A stretch of DNA of 64,000 nucleotides from Cichorium intybus (lineage: Eukaryota > Streptophyta > Magnoliopsida > Asterales > Asteraceae): contig CM042012.1 in the NCBI GenBank assembly GCA_023525715.1, positions 45,175,441 through 45,239,440 of the forward strand. Reading direction: 5' to 3'. Shown here piece by piece: positions 30,642 to 43,790 of the stretch; positions within the stretch are counted from its first letter, which is position 1; every line of letters begins with the position of its first letter. The notes beneath the pieces were generated by a model. It saw only the letters and a program-made list of their open reading frames with translations. It was not told the origin of the DNA and made no database searches. A program made the translations under genes and the position numbers.

Positions 30642-33600
30642 GTTTTGGTATCAGAGCCATAGTTTAAGCGAACTAGGTGTCAGTACTTGAACCTAGACTT
30701 AAACTGTGCAGGAGTTAAGTAGGGTACATACTTAAATATGAAGTTGAAAGTAAGTAGAAGTGGAGGTAAACCCTAAACAGTGGAACATGAGTCCTGGTGG
30801 TAAAGCTGGAAGTAAATATGTATAGGTGGTTATAATAATATGGGCCCGTACTATCATAATCACAGGATATATATTTGAGTTTGGTGGAACCACACAGGAA
30901 TCGTGTGAATCTGTAAGTGATGGGTGTAGAAGGTTTGAGGGGCATAGGTTTGATATACCTATGTAATAAAATCAAGTATGACTGAAAATACTAAAGTATA
31001 AAAGGAAAGTGTTAAAGATGAAGTAACAAATATGAAGTATGTAGTGGGGGAAAACCCCATATCCTATACGAATCAGTATAAAGTATATGTAATAAAGCAT
31101 AAGAAAGTATGAGTGAAGAGTATTGAAAATTTTAATGGGAGTAATGGAGTATATAGTACAAATATAAAAGAAAGAGTATAACTGAAAATTCCGTTGTCTA
31201 ATGGAAACGAGTTATGATTATGGAATAAAAATAAAAGTAATGTCACTACAGTGACCAAAGAAATAAATATTTGAAAAGAATATGAATACAGATATACGAA
31301 TGAAATTCATATAAGAAAGAAGAACTATGAATGATAAAAGGATAACCGAAAGAATGTGAGAAAAATGACTGAGAGTCATAAATAATATGAGATAAAGAAT
31401 AAAAGCGAATATCTAGATAAGTATTAGACAAAGAGTCAAAGATGAGATAAGAACTAAAATAAAGAGATAAGAAGTTACTACTTCTAAATGGAAGTGACGG
31501 GTAAAAGTATTCAAAGATTGTGAATAATGGTTAGTACATGGGTAGTAACTATGAAATACAAAGAAATATATATATGGTGATATGAGATTATATATATAAA
31601 AGAATGAGTAAGTTTTGGGACTTATATAAGGTATAAAAGTATAAAAGTGATTACGAAATAGGTATTCTAAATAGAATACTATAAAGTATGAAGCAAATGA
31701 GTAAAATAATGTGTTTGGTGTATCGCCTTAAAACATAACAGAATGAAATATAATGAGAAAATGAATGACCATTGTGTATCACCTAAAGATACATAAGAAG
31801 TAAGTCTTATATGAAATATAGAGTGTAAAGAAGTGGAGTTTAAATGAAAGAACAATGTAATGTGTTAGGCATGTAGCCTTAAAACACGTAGAAAAGATGG
31901 TGAAAGATATAATGGAAGAAAATTTGGGCCTAAAGCCTAGAAAGTTATAAGTAAAAGTATGTGAGATAAAGTTTTTTTCAAAATGTCTAAAAACAAAAGA
32001 AAAGAAGAACACAATATAAAAGTAAGAAGATCGAAGGGATGAAAATTTATCAACAAGTGATATTGGTAAATTGAGTATTGAGTTAGATAATTGTCATGGG
32101 ACAAAAATAAATGAAGTACTTAATTAGAATTCTTAAACTAAAAGGGAATCAGGTATATGTGTACGAGTATATTATATAATTAAAAAACTTGTAAATGTAT
32201 GTTAAAAAGTGGTTTGAGACCATGGTTTGCATCTCAGTGTTAAGTTGGAACCATAATATGACAAAAAGTATATAAAGTTGGTAATTAAATTCTTGACAGC
32301 TTTGACTATCTACAAGAGTCAAACTTAGAAAGTAATCATGAAACCACTTGAAGCGTGTAGATGGTATATAGAAATTGAGATTGGGATTATAAAATAATAT
32401 ATGTGATAAAAGAGTCGGATTACCAAGTCGTAATCAAGAGATAAAAGAGAGAAACAAAGTTTAGTTGTAAAAGTCTAAAGTGGGACAAGAGTTTAAAAAA
32501 AAATTGGCATTTGTGATCAAGAAGTTAATAAATATGATTTGTGAAACCCAATTACACCACAAGATGATAACATCATAAAAGTGTAATAAGATGAGAATGA
32601 TACATGAGGTACCTCAGAAGATAAGAAGTGTACTCATAGGAGTACTGCAAGAAAGCTGGGAAATGAAAAGAGATGATTATATTAGTAAGTGTAATGAGTA
32701 AATGAGACTGAAATCTCATAAATAATAAAGGAAGATGAAAGAAGTATTTAGATTGCTAAAATGTAAAATGTGAAAGTGAAATTTCATAAATTATGAAATA
32801 AGAAGAAAAATAATAATTGAGTCAATAGTAAAACTCAAGATGTGGAAGAAACATATGTACAGAATAAAATAAGACATGTATTTATAGAAAGTAATACATG
32901 TAAGTTACAGAGTAGAAAATATAATAATTTATGGTGAACGTATGGAAACTAGTAAGGAGTAAAAAGAGAAGTATATAACTAATAGTACAAATATCAAGAG
33001 TAGAAAATAAGGAAGTTGACAGAACTAATAGATCAACTTCAACAACGAAACTATACAAATTTATAGAACAAAGAAATTATGTATTATACATAGAAAGAAA
33101 GCTACTGATGTCTAGTTTCTAAAAAAAAAAGCGGTAGGTCGTTTCTACCCTTGTTGAGTAAGATATGTAGATTTTCATGTAAAGTGTACTGTTTTGACAG
33201 ATTCTGTCACAGACAGAAAATGAGAATGTAAAGTGTAACGAAAAGAGGAAAATGCATTCCTTATGAAAGGTAATAAGTCGACAGTTGTTAGTAGAAATAA
33301 AGGAAAATAGATGATAGTTTAAAAGATTTGGAAATGAAGAATATAAAAGATGAGATATGGTAAAGCCTATAGAAGAAAGAAAATAGTAGAAGACAATTCT
33401 TTTGTAAAAAAAAAAAAAGAATTGTAGAAATTGTTAAATTTTCATCAAGAAGAAATAACAACAAAATATGTATTCAAGAGTAAAAGAGTAGAAAAATGAG
33501 GAAGAGAAAGGATTGTGAATAAATAAACAAATCATATGATAAGTGAAGAATGAAAAAAATATGGAAATAAAAAAAAATTAGTAAAATGTCCACTAAGGGA

Positions 33601-34257
33601 CAAAATTTTACAAGAAAAGATTTAGCATATTTATGAAATTTTGTATAAATATAAATAATATTAAAAGGTATTTGGAAAAGGTATAAGTAAAGAATATGAA
33701 TAGTATGATCTCATGAGTTTTAGTAACGATATGAGAAGAATTACAAAATAGACTGCTATTTGTGATAAAAGCATGAAAGTATGAAACCACTTTGTAAAAT
33801 AAGTTTTACTAAGAGAGTTGCACATGAATGAAATGAGGTAAAAAGGAATGTAATTAGAACATAGAGTATGAAGTATGAGCGAGCAACTAAAAGTTGAAAA
33901 AAAAAACGGATAAAAACGACTGAAAGGGTACTTTGGTCATTTAATAAAAGTATTAAATGTGTTATAAGTATTTTGAAATATTATAAAGAAAGTAAAGTAA
34001 AATGACCAGAAAGGTATTTCAGTTATTTAATCAAATGTAAGGTTTTAAAGAGATACTTGTATATCTCTTATAAGGAAGAAGTCTAGAAGAGGGATAACCT
34101 CTAAGAGTATAAACTTCTAGAAATGTAATTAAAAGATTGAAAGTTGAGGGAAATGAAAGATCAATCCCCTAAAAAAAGTATACCTATAGAAAATATATAC
34201 ATACCATGTATAATACGAAAAGATTCCAGGGACAGAATCCTCTTAAGGAGGGGAGAT
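30642..34257 (+). other. T1 interior: PBS, purine-rich non-coding body, polypurine tract
   Basis: The PBS TGGTATCAGAGCC is at 30646-30658 and the polypurine tract AAGGAGGGGAGAT ends at 34257. The 3.6 kb between shows no gag, zinc knuckle, protease or RT in any frame. The plus strand is strongly purine-biased: sampled 60-nt lines have about 70-75% A+G, with very little C. It serves as packaging and template RNA only, as inferred from structure. Confidence 0.88.
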
Positions 34258-37164
34258 TGTAAGAACCCGAAAATAATGGTAAAACCTAAAAAATAAAAAT
34301 ATGTAAAATTTGGGTTTGAACGATGCCGTAATGGTAGAAATTGGTAAAAAGGGCAAAATGGTCATTTGGCATACAAATGACTTCTATGTAATGAAAATAT
34401 AATTTTGGGGCAAGAATGAAATAAAATAAAACTTATTATGTTATTAAATGAGTTTTTGTGCCATTTTGGAAAAAAAATGGAACTTGAGGGGCTAGATTGT
34501 CATTAGTGCAAAGTGAGGTGGTATAAATAGGAGAAATATCTTCTCCCAGTTCATAGAACACATGAGCAAGTTCTAGAGAGTGCCAGAGAGATCAGTTCGT
34601 GAGGGTTATGAGGAATTGAAGCAAAATTGGAGAAAACCCACTTGGAATTGAAGAATTCCAAGCCTTCTAAGGTTAGTAAACATGTTTTTAGGGTTGTTTA
34701 ACCCATTTCCTGTGGGTAGGTTACTGTAGCTTCGTGATTTCAATGGCTAGAGGAGGATTATCCTATGATTCCTAGCCTTAATTTGTGTCTTAATCGTTAT
34801 CTAAACTTAGCTTAACCATTGAAAGTGTTAAAAAAATCAAGAAAATGAGAATTTGAGCTTAAGAACCCTAGCTAACGGGTTTGTAAGAACAAGATGGTTA
34901 TAATGGTTCTTGATAAGTCTAATATGTTATAATAGAAGTAATAAATTGTTCCTAGTTGATAAATTTGAGTAATTTCAGATTTTGGGTAAAATGTCAAAAA
35001 TGGAAATTTTTGGAAAAAACTTGGAATCCATGATTCCATGGTTTAAAAACAAGTAAAAGTAGTTGGGTTATGTTTCTAATCACATCTTGATCATTATCCA
35101 GCATATGGATAACTTAAAATCAAGTTTGGTGATTTCATATGCAATTGAACCCTAGAAATTTGAGTTTAAGATCAAAGTGTTAATTTGACATAAAGAGTTG
35201 GTTAGAATGAGTCATAAATGATGTTTAAGTATGAAGAAACCATTAGAAGTTGTTTCCTAAGAGTTTCAATTAATAAAATGAAAGTTTGAACAAAAAACTG
35301 AAATTTGTCGGGTGGAATGGAATTGGTGATTCCATGAATGAAACCCATGGAAATGGTTAATGGAAATCATGAATTTGTAATTAAAAATTATGTTTTGGGT
35401 TGTAAAAACCTTAAATTAAATCATCCATTGGTTATATAAGTATATGGATAGAAAATGGACAAAACTAGACTTTAAAATTTGAGTTGATGTGCATATGAGC
35501 CTCCTTAGAGCTCTTGTGACATCTTATGGTCTTAATCATTAAGTCATGGACTAAATAAGACCTAATAGAAGTGAAAACATGTTCTTAACATAATAAAGGG
35601 TCAATAGAACCTATGGTCAAAATTTAGTGAAGTTTGGAGTTAAAACGAGCCCGATACATGACTTTTAGTGCAAAATTCGAAGTTTGAAGGGTCTGGGAGA
35701 GTTACACGACCGTGTAACTATTATGGGTAAAGTTACACAGCCGTGTAACCCTCTGGTGAGGGGTAAAGAGCCTATTTTGCCCCTAGCCTTGTAGCCTTGG
35801 TCTCCAATTGATCCCATAAGTGTTATAGAGCATGAAAACATGAAAAATGAGTCTAAATTGTGTATATGACTTTCCAAGGGTATAATAGTCAATAAAATGT
35901 CATTTAAAAGATAATAAGAATAAGTAAAAAGGTGTGTTAAGGGATGAATATCACAAAAATATTGTGATATGAGCCTAGTGGAATATAACAAAGTAGTCCT
36001 TACATGTTGTTAAAGTATAACATGTTATTAATAAAGTGTGAATAAACTTCTTAGGTACTTAAGAAGTAAAAGGGCAATGAATAGGAGAGACGAGGACGGG
36101 GATAGTTCTAGTTAGACTTCTCTAACTAGTCGAGGTGAGTTTTATGAGGATGTTTTCCTAGTATATAGCAAAATGATATTTTCAGAAAAGAGATTTCCAA
36201 ATATTTTTAGATACTAAAGTTTGGAAACAGTTTTGAAAGTAGCTCTAAGAGCTAAGTGTTTAAAAGAGATTTTAAAGAAGTTCAGTTTTTAAAGAAGTAT
36301 AGTTTGTGAAGTTTTTGAAATAAGCTCCATATGTGAGCTAAAGCTATTGAAGTTAGTTTTAAAAGTATTTTTGATTAAGAGTTAAGAAGTTCATGAGTTT
36401 GAGTCTATTATAAATTGTGTCCCATTTTGACAAATTTGAGATGAAATGAAGAAAGTAAAGAGAAAAACTAAAGCAAAGAAAGTAATATGAGTCAGTTGTC
36501 CGGACTAGGATCACCCACATAATCGGGAGATCTGAAGACACTACTGGGATGGTACCTCCCGTCGCGAAGTAGTTGTCTAGCTTAGCATACCCTTGTGCTT
36601 GAATCCGTTCCAAGTCACAAAGGGGAGACAGAGAGAGCATAACCTAGTGGGTGGATCTGTTCTGTCCCGCGAGTGGAGCTAGTAGAATGAATTAAATTAA
36701 ACTAATTCATGAGTTTCAGTTGGTCACCAGAAAATGAGAAAGAAAGTAGTTTTATTGAAAAAGAAAGCAGTTTTGAGAAAGAAAGTATTTTTAGAGTTTA
36801 AAAGTAAAAAGAAATGAAATTTTGAGATTTGCTACACAAATCAGTTTTAAGCAGGTTACTTGTAATATTTCAAGTTTTGAACAGAAAAATTTTGGGTCTA
36901 AACCCATATTACTCACGAGGCTTTATGTCTCACGTTTATTGTTTTTAAATGCTATGTACTTAGGTGAAAGGAGCAGAAGTTGAAGTTGGGACCAGTGTAT
37001 ATACAGTAAGTTTAAATTATGGTTTTCTGTATTGAGTCTGTAATACACCTTCAGAATAAAGTTTGTAAAAAAAAATTAAGTGACTTTTTTTTCATAGTCA
37101 CGAGTTGTAGAATTTTTTTTAATGTAAACTGTGTTTAAATATGGTTTGAGAAAGGGGTGTTACA
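34258..37164 (+). repeat. T1 3' LTR
   Basis: 2907 bp, uninterrupted, and the empty-site reference for the G1 insertion (target CTAGA near 34748). It has the same TATA box, a donor starting at 34672 and an acceptor ending at 36963 (predicted intron 2292 nt). The second palindrome is changed to GTTACACAGCCGTGTAAC. Confidence 0.96.
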
Positions 37165-37670
37165 ACTTTTCTAGCAAAAATGGTTATAACCAAGTTATTA
37201 CACCATTTTTGTAGGAAATATCTTAAAAGATGTTGTTTATAACCATCTAAATAAGTTATTTCACATATATTCGTAAATATATTCTTTTTACGACGGAATA
37301 CTAAAAATAAGCTATTATAGGAATAGTTTGTGGATACAAAGTTTACTATGACATTTTGAACAAGACAAAATAATTATATAAAAATATATAATTATTATAC
37401 ATTACTATATTATCATGGGAAAAATGATAATGGACAAATAAAAGAGTTTTTCATATACAAATTTTACGTAAACAAGTTGATACATACATTTTTGTGAGAT
37501 GGGTCTTCACAGTGCTTATTTAAGTACATATTATAAGTCCTGGATTTATAACCAGAGTCTCGGTAAGAGAACGTGATATTTGTGTATAGATTTATACGGG
37601 ATTGACAACCCCGTACCTGAGCTGTTAGCTACAGCTAGACCGGCAGGTCTGAGGTTAACTCAAACTCATG
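37165..37670 (+). repeat. A-left LTR, second part, truncated
   Basis: Follows L3 (about 42390-43243) after the ACTTT duplication, up to CGGCAGGTCT at about 37670. L3 then continues for another kilobase but A-left does not. The join to G2 LTR sequence indicates a deletion at this point. Confidence 0.8.
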
Positions 37671-37737
37671 CAATAGTCTAATTAATCTTAATTACACTAA
37701 GATTAACTCAAAATCTCAAAAATTTAATAACACGGTA

Positions 37738-38121
37738 TTACAAGTTCTTACCCCCTTTAAAAGATTCCGTCCTCGGAATCTCTTGAAACAAAAAGGGATG
37801 TTTTGACCACGCCTCCCAAGTGACATCTGTACCTCTATGATGTCGCCACTGCACTTTTACAATCTCGATCTCTTTGTTTCGTAATTTCTTGACCCTTCTA
37901 TCCAGAATTTGTTCCGGCATCTCTTGGTATCTCAACTTCTCGTCTAATTGGATTCTGGTCAAAGGTACTCGAGTGGATTGGTCATGCAATGTCTTTCTGA
38001 GGTGTGACACATGGAACACATTGTGGATACCCCACAACTCATCTGGAAGCTCAAGTTTATATGCAACTGCTCCAATTCTCTCCAAGACTCTCCAACTCAT
38101 CTGGAACACATTGTGTGACAC
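37738..38121 (-). pseudogene. G2 integrase C-terminus and chromodomain fragment
   Basis: A 127-codon frame with the conserved GIHNVFHVSHLRK segment and a C-terminal chromodomain-like region (ILDRRVKKLRNKE, VQWRHHRGTDVTWE), parallel to residues about 1445-1547 of G1. Separated from the rest of integrase by frame breaks. Confidence 0.85.
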
Positions 38122-38855
38122 TCGGAAGGGTCCAATGAATCATGGGCTCAACTTACCTATTTTGCCAAATCGGATTACTCCCTTCCATGGGGACACTTTC
38201 AACATTACCATGTCCCCGACACTGAACTCTATCGGCTTTCTTCTTTTGTCTGCGTATTGCTTTTGGAGGTTTTGGGCTACTCGCATATGCTCACGAATGC
38301 TTTGTATCTTCTCTTGGTCTCAGCTAAAATCTCTGGTCCCGCCAATGGTTTCTCTCCAGTCTCTGTCTAACAAGTTGGGGTTCGACATGGTGCGCCATAC
38401 AATGCCTCAAAAGGTGTCATCTGTATACTGGAATGGTATGTATTATTATAAGCAAACTCCACTAAAGGTAAATGATCTTCCCAGCTGCCCCCAAAATCAA
38501 TTATGCAAGCTCTGAGCATATCTTCAAGTGTCTGTATCGTCCTTTCTGACTGTCCATCTGTCTGAGGATGATAAGCAGTACTCAAAAAAGCTTTAGTACC
38601 AAAATGCTTCTAGAAACCCTGCCAGAAATGTGAATTGAAGCGACTATCTCTATCAGAAATTATTGAAGTTGGCACTCCATGTCGTCTCACTATTTCTCTG
38701 GTATAAATCTCAGCTAGCTTTGACACTTGGTAATCTTCTCGGATTGGGATGAAATGAGCTGACTTTGTCAACCTGTCAACAATCACCCATATCGAATCAT
38801 ATCCTCATGGAGTTCGAGGCAACTTTGTGATGAAATCCATAGTGATCTCATCCCA
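38122..38855 (-). pseudogene. G2 integrase core, broken
   Basis: Contains the catalytic glutamate region (STAYHPQTDGQSERTIQTLEDMLR, 38367-38585) and the EFAYNNTYHSS segment. The preceding part, with the first catalytic aspartates, is split by stops and frame changes; an in-frame TAG near 38854 separates it from the HHCC part. Confidence 0.8.
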
Positions 38856-39575
38856 CTACTTCATTGGTACTGGGAATGGTTGCACTGCTCCATATGGCTT
38901 TTGATGATTGGCTTTTACTTGAAGACACGTCAAACAATTCTCCACAAAGTGTCCTACATCTCGCTTCATATCGGGCCTCCAGTAATACGGTTTTAGAGTA
39001 TAATACATCCGCGTACTACCAGGGTGAACCAAATAGCTGGTACAGTGAGCATCTTCTAACAATAATTGTCTCACCTCGCCATGCCTCGAAACCCAAACTC
39101 GCCCTCGTAAAGTCTTGATTCCTTGTGCATTTCCAACCAATTTCTCCATATAACCAACCATTCTCTCTTTCTTCAAATCATTAGTCTCACTCTGGAATTT
39201 GCATATCATCTCTGGCAATCGACTTACAACTCTCATTTGAGCCGATACAACTCGAATAGGCGGTTCTTTACGACTTAATGCATCCGCCACCACATTAGCT
39301 TTACCAGGATGGTAAAGTATTTCACAATCATAATCTTTTAGCAGATCCATCCACCGTCTTTGCCTCATGTTTAACTCTTTATGATCAAACAGGTATTTCA
39401 GACTTTGTGATCCGTGTAAATCTGGAACCGCACACCATAAAGATAGTGTCGCCACATCTTCAATGCAAAGATTATCGCTGCCAATTCTAAATCGTGTACC
39501 GGATAAGCTTTCTCGTGTGGTCTGAGTTGTCGAGATGCATAGGCAATTACACGTCCTCTTTGCATTAGTACGCAT
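38856..39575 (-). pseudogene. G2 RNase H end and integrase zinc domain
   Basis: Carries SLKYLFDHKELNMRQRRWMDLLKDYDCEI-type RNase H, then the HHCC domain (DAHCTSYLVHPGSTRMYYTLK ... CLTCLQVK). A frameshift near 39405 separates it from the upstream RNase H/RT frame. Confidence 0.85.
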
Positions 39576-40668
39576 CTGAGACCACTTAGGGAGGCATCAG
39601 TGTAAAGAACAAAGTCTTCCCCTCCTTGCGATAAGGCCAACACCGGAGCTTTACAAAAACTATCTCGCAATTGTTCAAAACCTGACTGTTGCGCCTCAGT
39701 CCAGCTAAACTTCTCCGTCTTCTTTGTCAAATTGGTTAGGGGTGTAGCTATACGAGAAAAGTCTTCAACAAATCGTCGGTAATAGCCTGCTAACCCCAAG
39801 AAACTACGAACCTCCATCGGACTCTTTGGCGGCTCCCAACTCATTACGGCTTTAATCTTTTCCGAATCCACCTTTATACCGTCTTCATTTATCACATGGC
39901 CGAGAAATTTAATTTCCCGTAACCAAAACTCGCATTTTGAAAATTTTGCATATAATTTCTCGGCAGGAAGAAGATCTAACATTTGTTGCAAATGAAATCT
40001 ATGCTCGTCTCGACTCTTTGAATAAATCAGGATGTCGTTGATAAATACAATCACAAATTTATCGAGAAAAGGACGACAAACCCGATTCATTAAATCCATA
40101 AAGGCAGTTGGAGCACTAGTCAAACCGAACGGCATGACTAAGAACTCATAGTGACCATACCTCGTGCGAAAAGCCGTCTTTGGAATATCAACTTCTTGAA
40201 CCCTCAACTGATGATAGCCGGATCTCAAATCAATCTTCGAAAAATACATAGCCCCATGCAGTTGATCAAATAAATCATCGATCCTTGCCAATGGGTAACG
40301 ATTCTTTATAGTGATCTTGTTGTGCTCTCGATAATCTATACACATTCTCATGGATCCATCTTTCTTTTTCATAAAGAGTATAGATGCACCCCACGGAGAC
40401 GAACTCGGACGGATAAACCCAAGTTCCAATAGCTCTTGCAACTGTCTCTTTAATTCTTCCATCTCAGAAGATGTTAATCGGTAAGGTGGTCGAGCTACCG
40501 GCTTCGCCCCCGGTATTACATCGATCACAAACTCAACTTGTCTATTCGTTGGTAAGCCTGGAAGATCATCGAGAAATATGTCGGGATAATCACAAACCAC
40601 TTCTACTTCTTCAATTTTGGGAGGTTTTGATTCGGTACGAATCACTGCCATAATCAATTCACCCCCTT
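39398..40668 (-). pseudogene. G2 reverse transcriptase and RNase H, N-terminal part
   Basis: Collinear with G1 residues about 610-1010. All RT blocks are recognisable, but the catalytic motif reads FIND where G1 has FIDD, so the first aspartate of the pair is lost. RNase H begins with LYTDAS. The frame runs on for 25 nt into the L3 LTR (to 40693), but that part is not original coding sequence; the true upstream exon continues at 44308. Confidence 0.88.
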
Positions 40669-42839
40669 TGTGACAATTGTAAATTTTGGTCAACGAAAGT
40701 CAACTATAGTCGAACGAAGCGTATGTTAATCCTTATGTTTAAAAGTAGTTTTTCCATAATTTTACGATGTATTATTAGATATTATAATACTACGTACGCT
40801 ATTCAAAACAATTATCGAGTAAACGCCGAAAATACGGATATTAAACTACTATAGCGTAAAAATTCGATAATCGTACAATTATTATTTTGAGAATAATAAT
40901 ATTCATAAAACGATGTATTCGTAAATACGAACCTGTGGATATATAGAACGTCGAAAACGGAGTTCGTATGTGAAAGTTACAACAGTTAAACCGCTGTGAA
41001 CGGATAAATGTACACAGGGTTTGGACTCAAAATACAAAATTTGGTGTCTTAAACATCAAATATGAAATAACAAATCATATATTATGGAACGTAATACTAT
41101 CTAGTATTTAATTTCAAAGCCAAATACAATTTTCGGTAAAATGCCGAAAATCGCGAAATCGGAAGAATACTGCGCTTAAACGCGTATTTCAACGTCTAAC
41201 GAGTTATAATTCAATCAAAATAAATGTTTGACAATGTTTTTATACAAAATATTTATTTAGAACTTCGTTTCGTCAAAAACTCATAAAATTACGCTAAAAC
41301 GTCTTACGATTTTATAAAAACCGCTTATTTTTATAAAATAATGACATTTTTATAAAAACAACCCACCCCACCCCTCCTACCCCACCCCCATCGGCTGCAA
41401 CATGATCCAAACCATCTCCCAACACAATCCTAGTTTACTATTCATGATCTAGAGTAAGGAAAAAGGCTATGAATAAATAAATCCATTAAATCCAACAAAA
41501 ATCAAATAAAAAGGCTAGGAAGATTTCACTTGAAACAATTCACCAACACAACCTCTCCTCTCTTTCTCTCTCAATTTTCGGCTCACTCCACCACCACCAC
41601 CTCTTCAACCCGCCACCACCTCAAGCCACCACAAACCTCCACCATCTTGCACCATTTCAAGAGTAAATCATCTCATTCTTGGTAAGCTACTTCATCTAGT
41701 GTTTTTAAACACTATTACACAAGTTTTATTCCATTTACACACACTAACATCAATTTAAAACTATTGGGTAATAGTTTTGTCCAAGGGTCCTCCGAGCTCA
41801 AAGTCTTGGATCTTCGTTCCTACCGTTAATCTCTCGAGACCAAACTTATTTCTAAGTAAAGCACGCTTCAAGGGTGAGTTCATACCCCTCATTTTCATCT
41901 TTTCTAAACATTTTGGGGGAGAATACAAGTTCACATGTCAAAAATAATGATTTACACAAGATTATATGTGATTATATGTTATAAATAACGATTTACACAA
42001 GTTTATAAAACTAGAAGTTGTGTAAAAACGTTTTTGACATGAAATATGGTTAGATCTATGTATTACAAACATTGTGACATATTATGTTTGTGTAAAAATT
42101 ACAAAACTATAAATAAAGTGTGTAAAAATACTAGATCTTTAATATAAACGTCATAAAAACGAAAAGTAGTAAAAACTATGTTTTTGTAACCGGAAACACT
42201 ATTCTCTAACAAAAATGGTTATAACCAAGTTATTACACCATTTTTTTAGGGAAAATATCTTAAAAGATGTTATTTATAATCATCTAAATAAGTTATTTCG
42301 TTATTGTTCGTAAAAATATGATTATTACAACGGTATACTAAAAATAGACTATTATAGGAATAGTATGTTTTTGTGACCGGAAATACGACTTTTCTAGTGA
42401 TTTATAAAAAGCACGTCAATTTGACGTGATAACGACTATTTAGACTTATAACGTCATAATAAACTTGGGAAATGATATTTTTACAAGAAAGTTAGTATTT
42501 TAAACAAAAATGACTATATTCAAAATAATGTGTATGAAAAATGACCACTTGGAAAGATTACCATCATTTTGACAAATTGACAAGATTTAAAATATTGGCA
42601 TCACTTATGTAAGATGACTAAAAATAAATTTCTTACCATGACATGTTGATAAACTTTAAATCTATCTTATTAGTATATTTAGTGCTTTAGATGTAAGAAA
42701 TTATACTTTTCAACTCATTGACATCTGTGAGGCTTAAATACGTTAACACAACGAAAACATTTATATAAATTATAATTGGTATAATTTATGGAACGAACAA
42801 CAAAGATATGACAGAAATACTAAAGATAATTATATAAAT

Positions 42840-43050
42840 ATATAATTATTACATACTATAATTATCATGGGCAAATTTGATAATTACAAACGTAAAGGAG
42901 TTTTCAATATATTTACATAATATAATTATCATGGATATTTTGATAATTACGAATACAAAGGAGTTTTTCACTACATTTACAAGCAAGATTTTACACTATA
43001 ATTATCATGAGTATATTTTGATAATTACAAATATAAAAGGGTTTTCATTT
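42840..43050 (+). repeat. Three-unit tandem repeat in L3 (~75 bp)
   Basis: Three diverged units with TATAATTATCATGG ... TTTGATAATTAC ... AAGGAGTTTTC. A partial form is seen in A-left near 37380-37455. Confidence 0.8.
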
Positions 43051-43410
43051 CAGTACGAACTAGGATAAAACATCACGTTGGGTGGTTATGTGAGACATTT
43101 CTTCACAGTACTGAAAGATGTACGCATTAAAGTTTGGATTATAACATTAATCATTCATGAGCAAGATAGTTGTGTATAGATCTATACGGGACTGACAATC
43201 CCGCACCTAAGCTGCTAGCTACAGCTAGACCGGCAGGTCTAGGGTGACAAATGTCTTAACATTGCGACACCTGAAGAACGCCGTGGCAGGCCTACATACT
43301 AGTCACAGTAAGGTTATAATAACTCACATGAACGACAACGAATATCCTTAGTTTAGGGAAAAATATCTTCAAATGGTTTTATATAAATATAAAACTATAT
43401 GTTGCTCTAC

Positions 43411-43790
43411 ACAAAATATAAGTACGGTTTTACTTATACATACGGGTTTTATGGGATTAAAACCACATTTTATCAAGATACAAATATAAGTACGGTTTTA
43501 CTATACATACGGGTTTTATGGGATTAAAACCACAGTTTATCAAGATACAAATATAAGTACGGTTTTACTTATACATGCGGGTTTTATGGGATTAAAACCA
43601 CATTTTATCAAGATACAAACATAAGTACGGTTTTACTTATACAAACGAGTTTTATAGTATTAAAACTACATTCTAACAAGTTACAAATATAAGTATGCTT
43701 TTACTTATACATACAAGTTTTATGGAAATTAAAACTATAATTCAATAAGATACAAATAAAAGTACAATTTTACCTACGTAAAAGTCTTAC
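43411..43790 (+). repeat. Minisatellite in L3 (~68-bp unit, 5-6 copies)
   Basis: Units share AAATATAAGTACGGTTTTAC and GGGTTTTATGGGATTAAAAC. The first three or four are nearly identical and the rest decay rightward. It lies in the portion that A-left lacks. Confidence 0.9.

Larger units (their letters stand above)
19055..37164 (+). mobile_element. T1: large non-autonomous LTR retrotransposon inserted in A-left
   Basis: Complete element with tips TGTAAG and GTTACA, flanked by ACTTT (19050-19054 and 37165-37169). The L3 paralogue at about 42385 shows the target once. The 5' LTR (19055-30641, split by G1) and 3' LTR (34258-37164) are 2906 and 2907 bp once G1 and its duplication are set aside. 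A Met PBS and a polypurine tract are present. The interior is 3.6 kb with no gag or pol. I counted about 37 differences between the LTRs (about 1.3%). LARD-like; it must rely on proteins from another element. Confidence 0.95.

Noticed and set aside
43411..43790. CRISPR-like regular repeat array
   Set aside because: Repeats of about 68 bp are contiguous with no unique spacers and they decay progressively; a eukaryotic LTR minisatellite.
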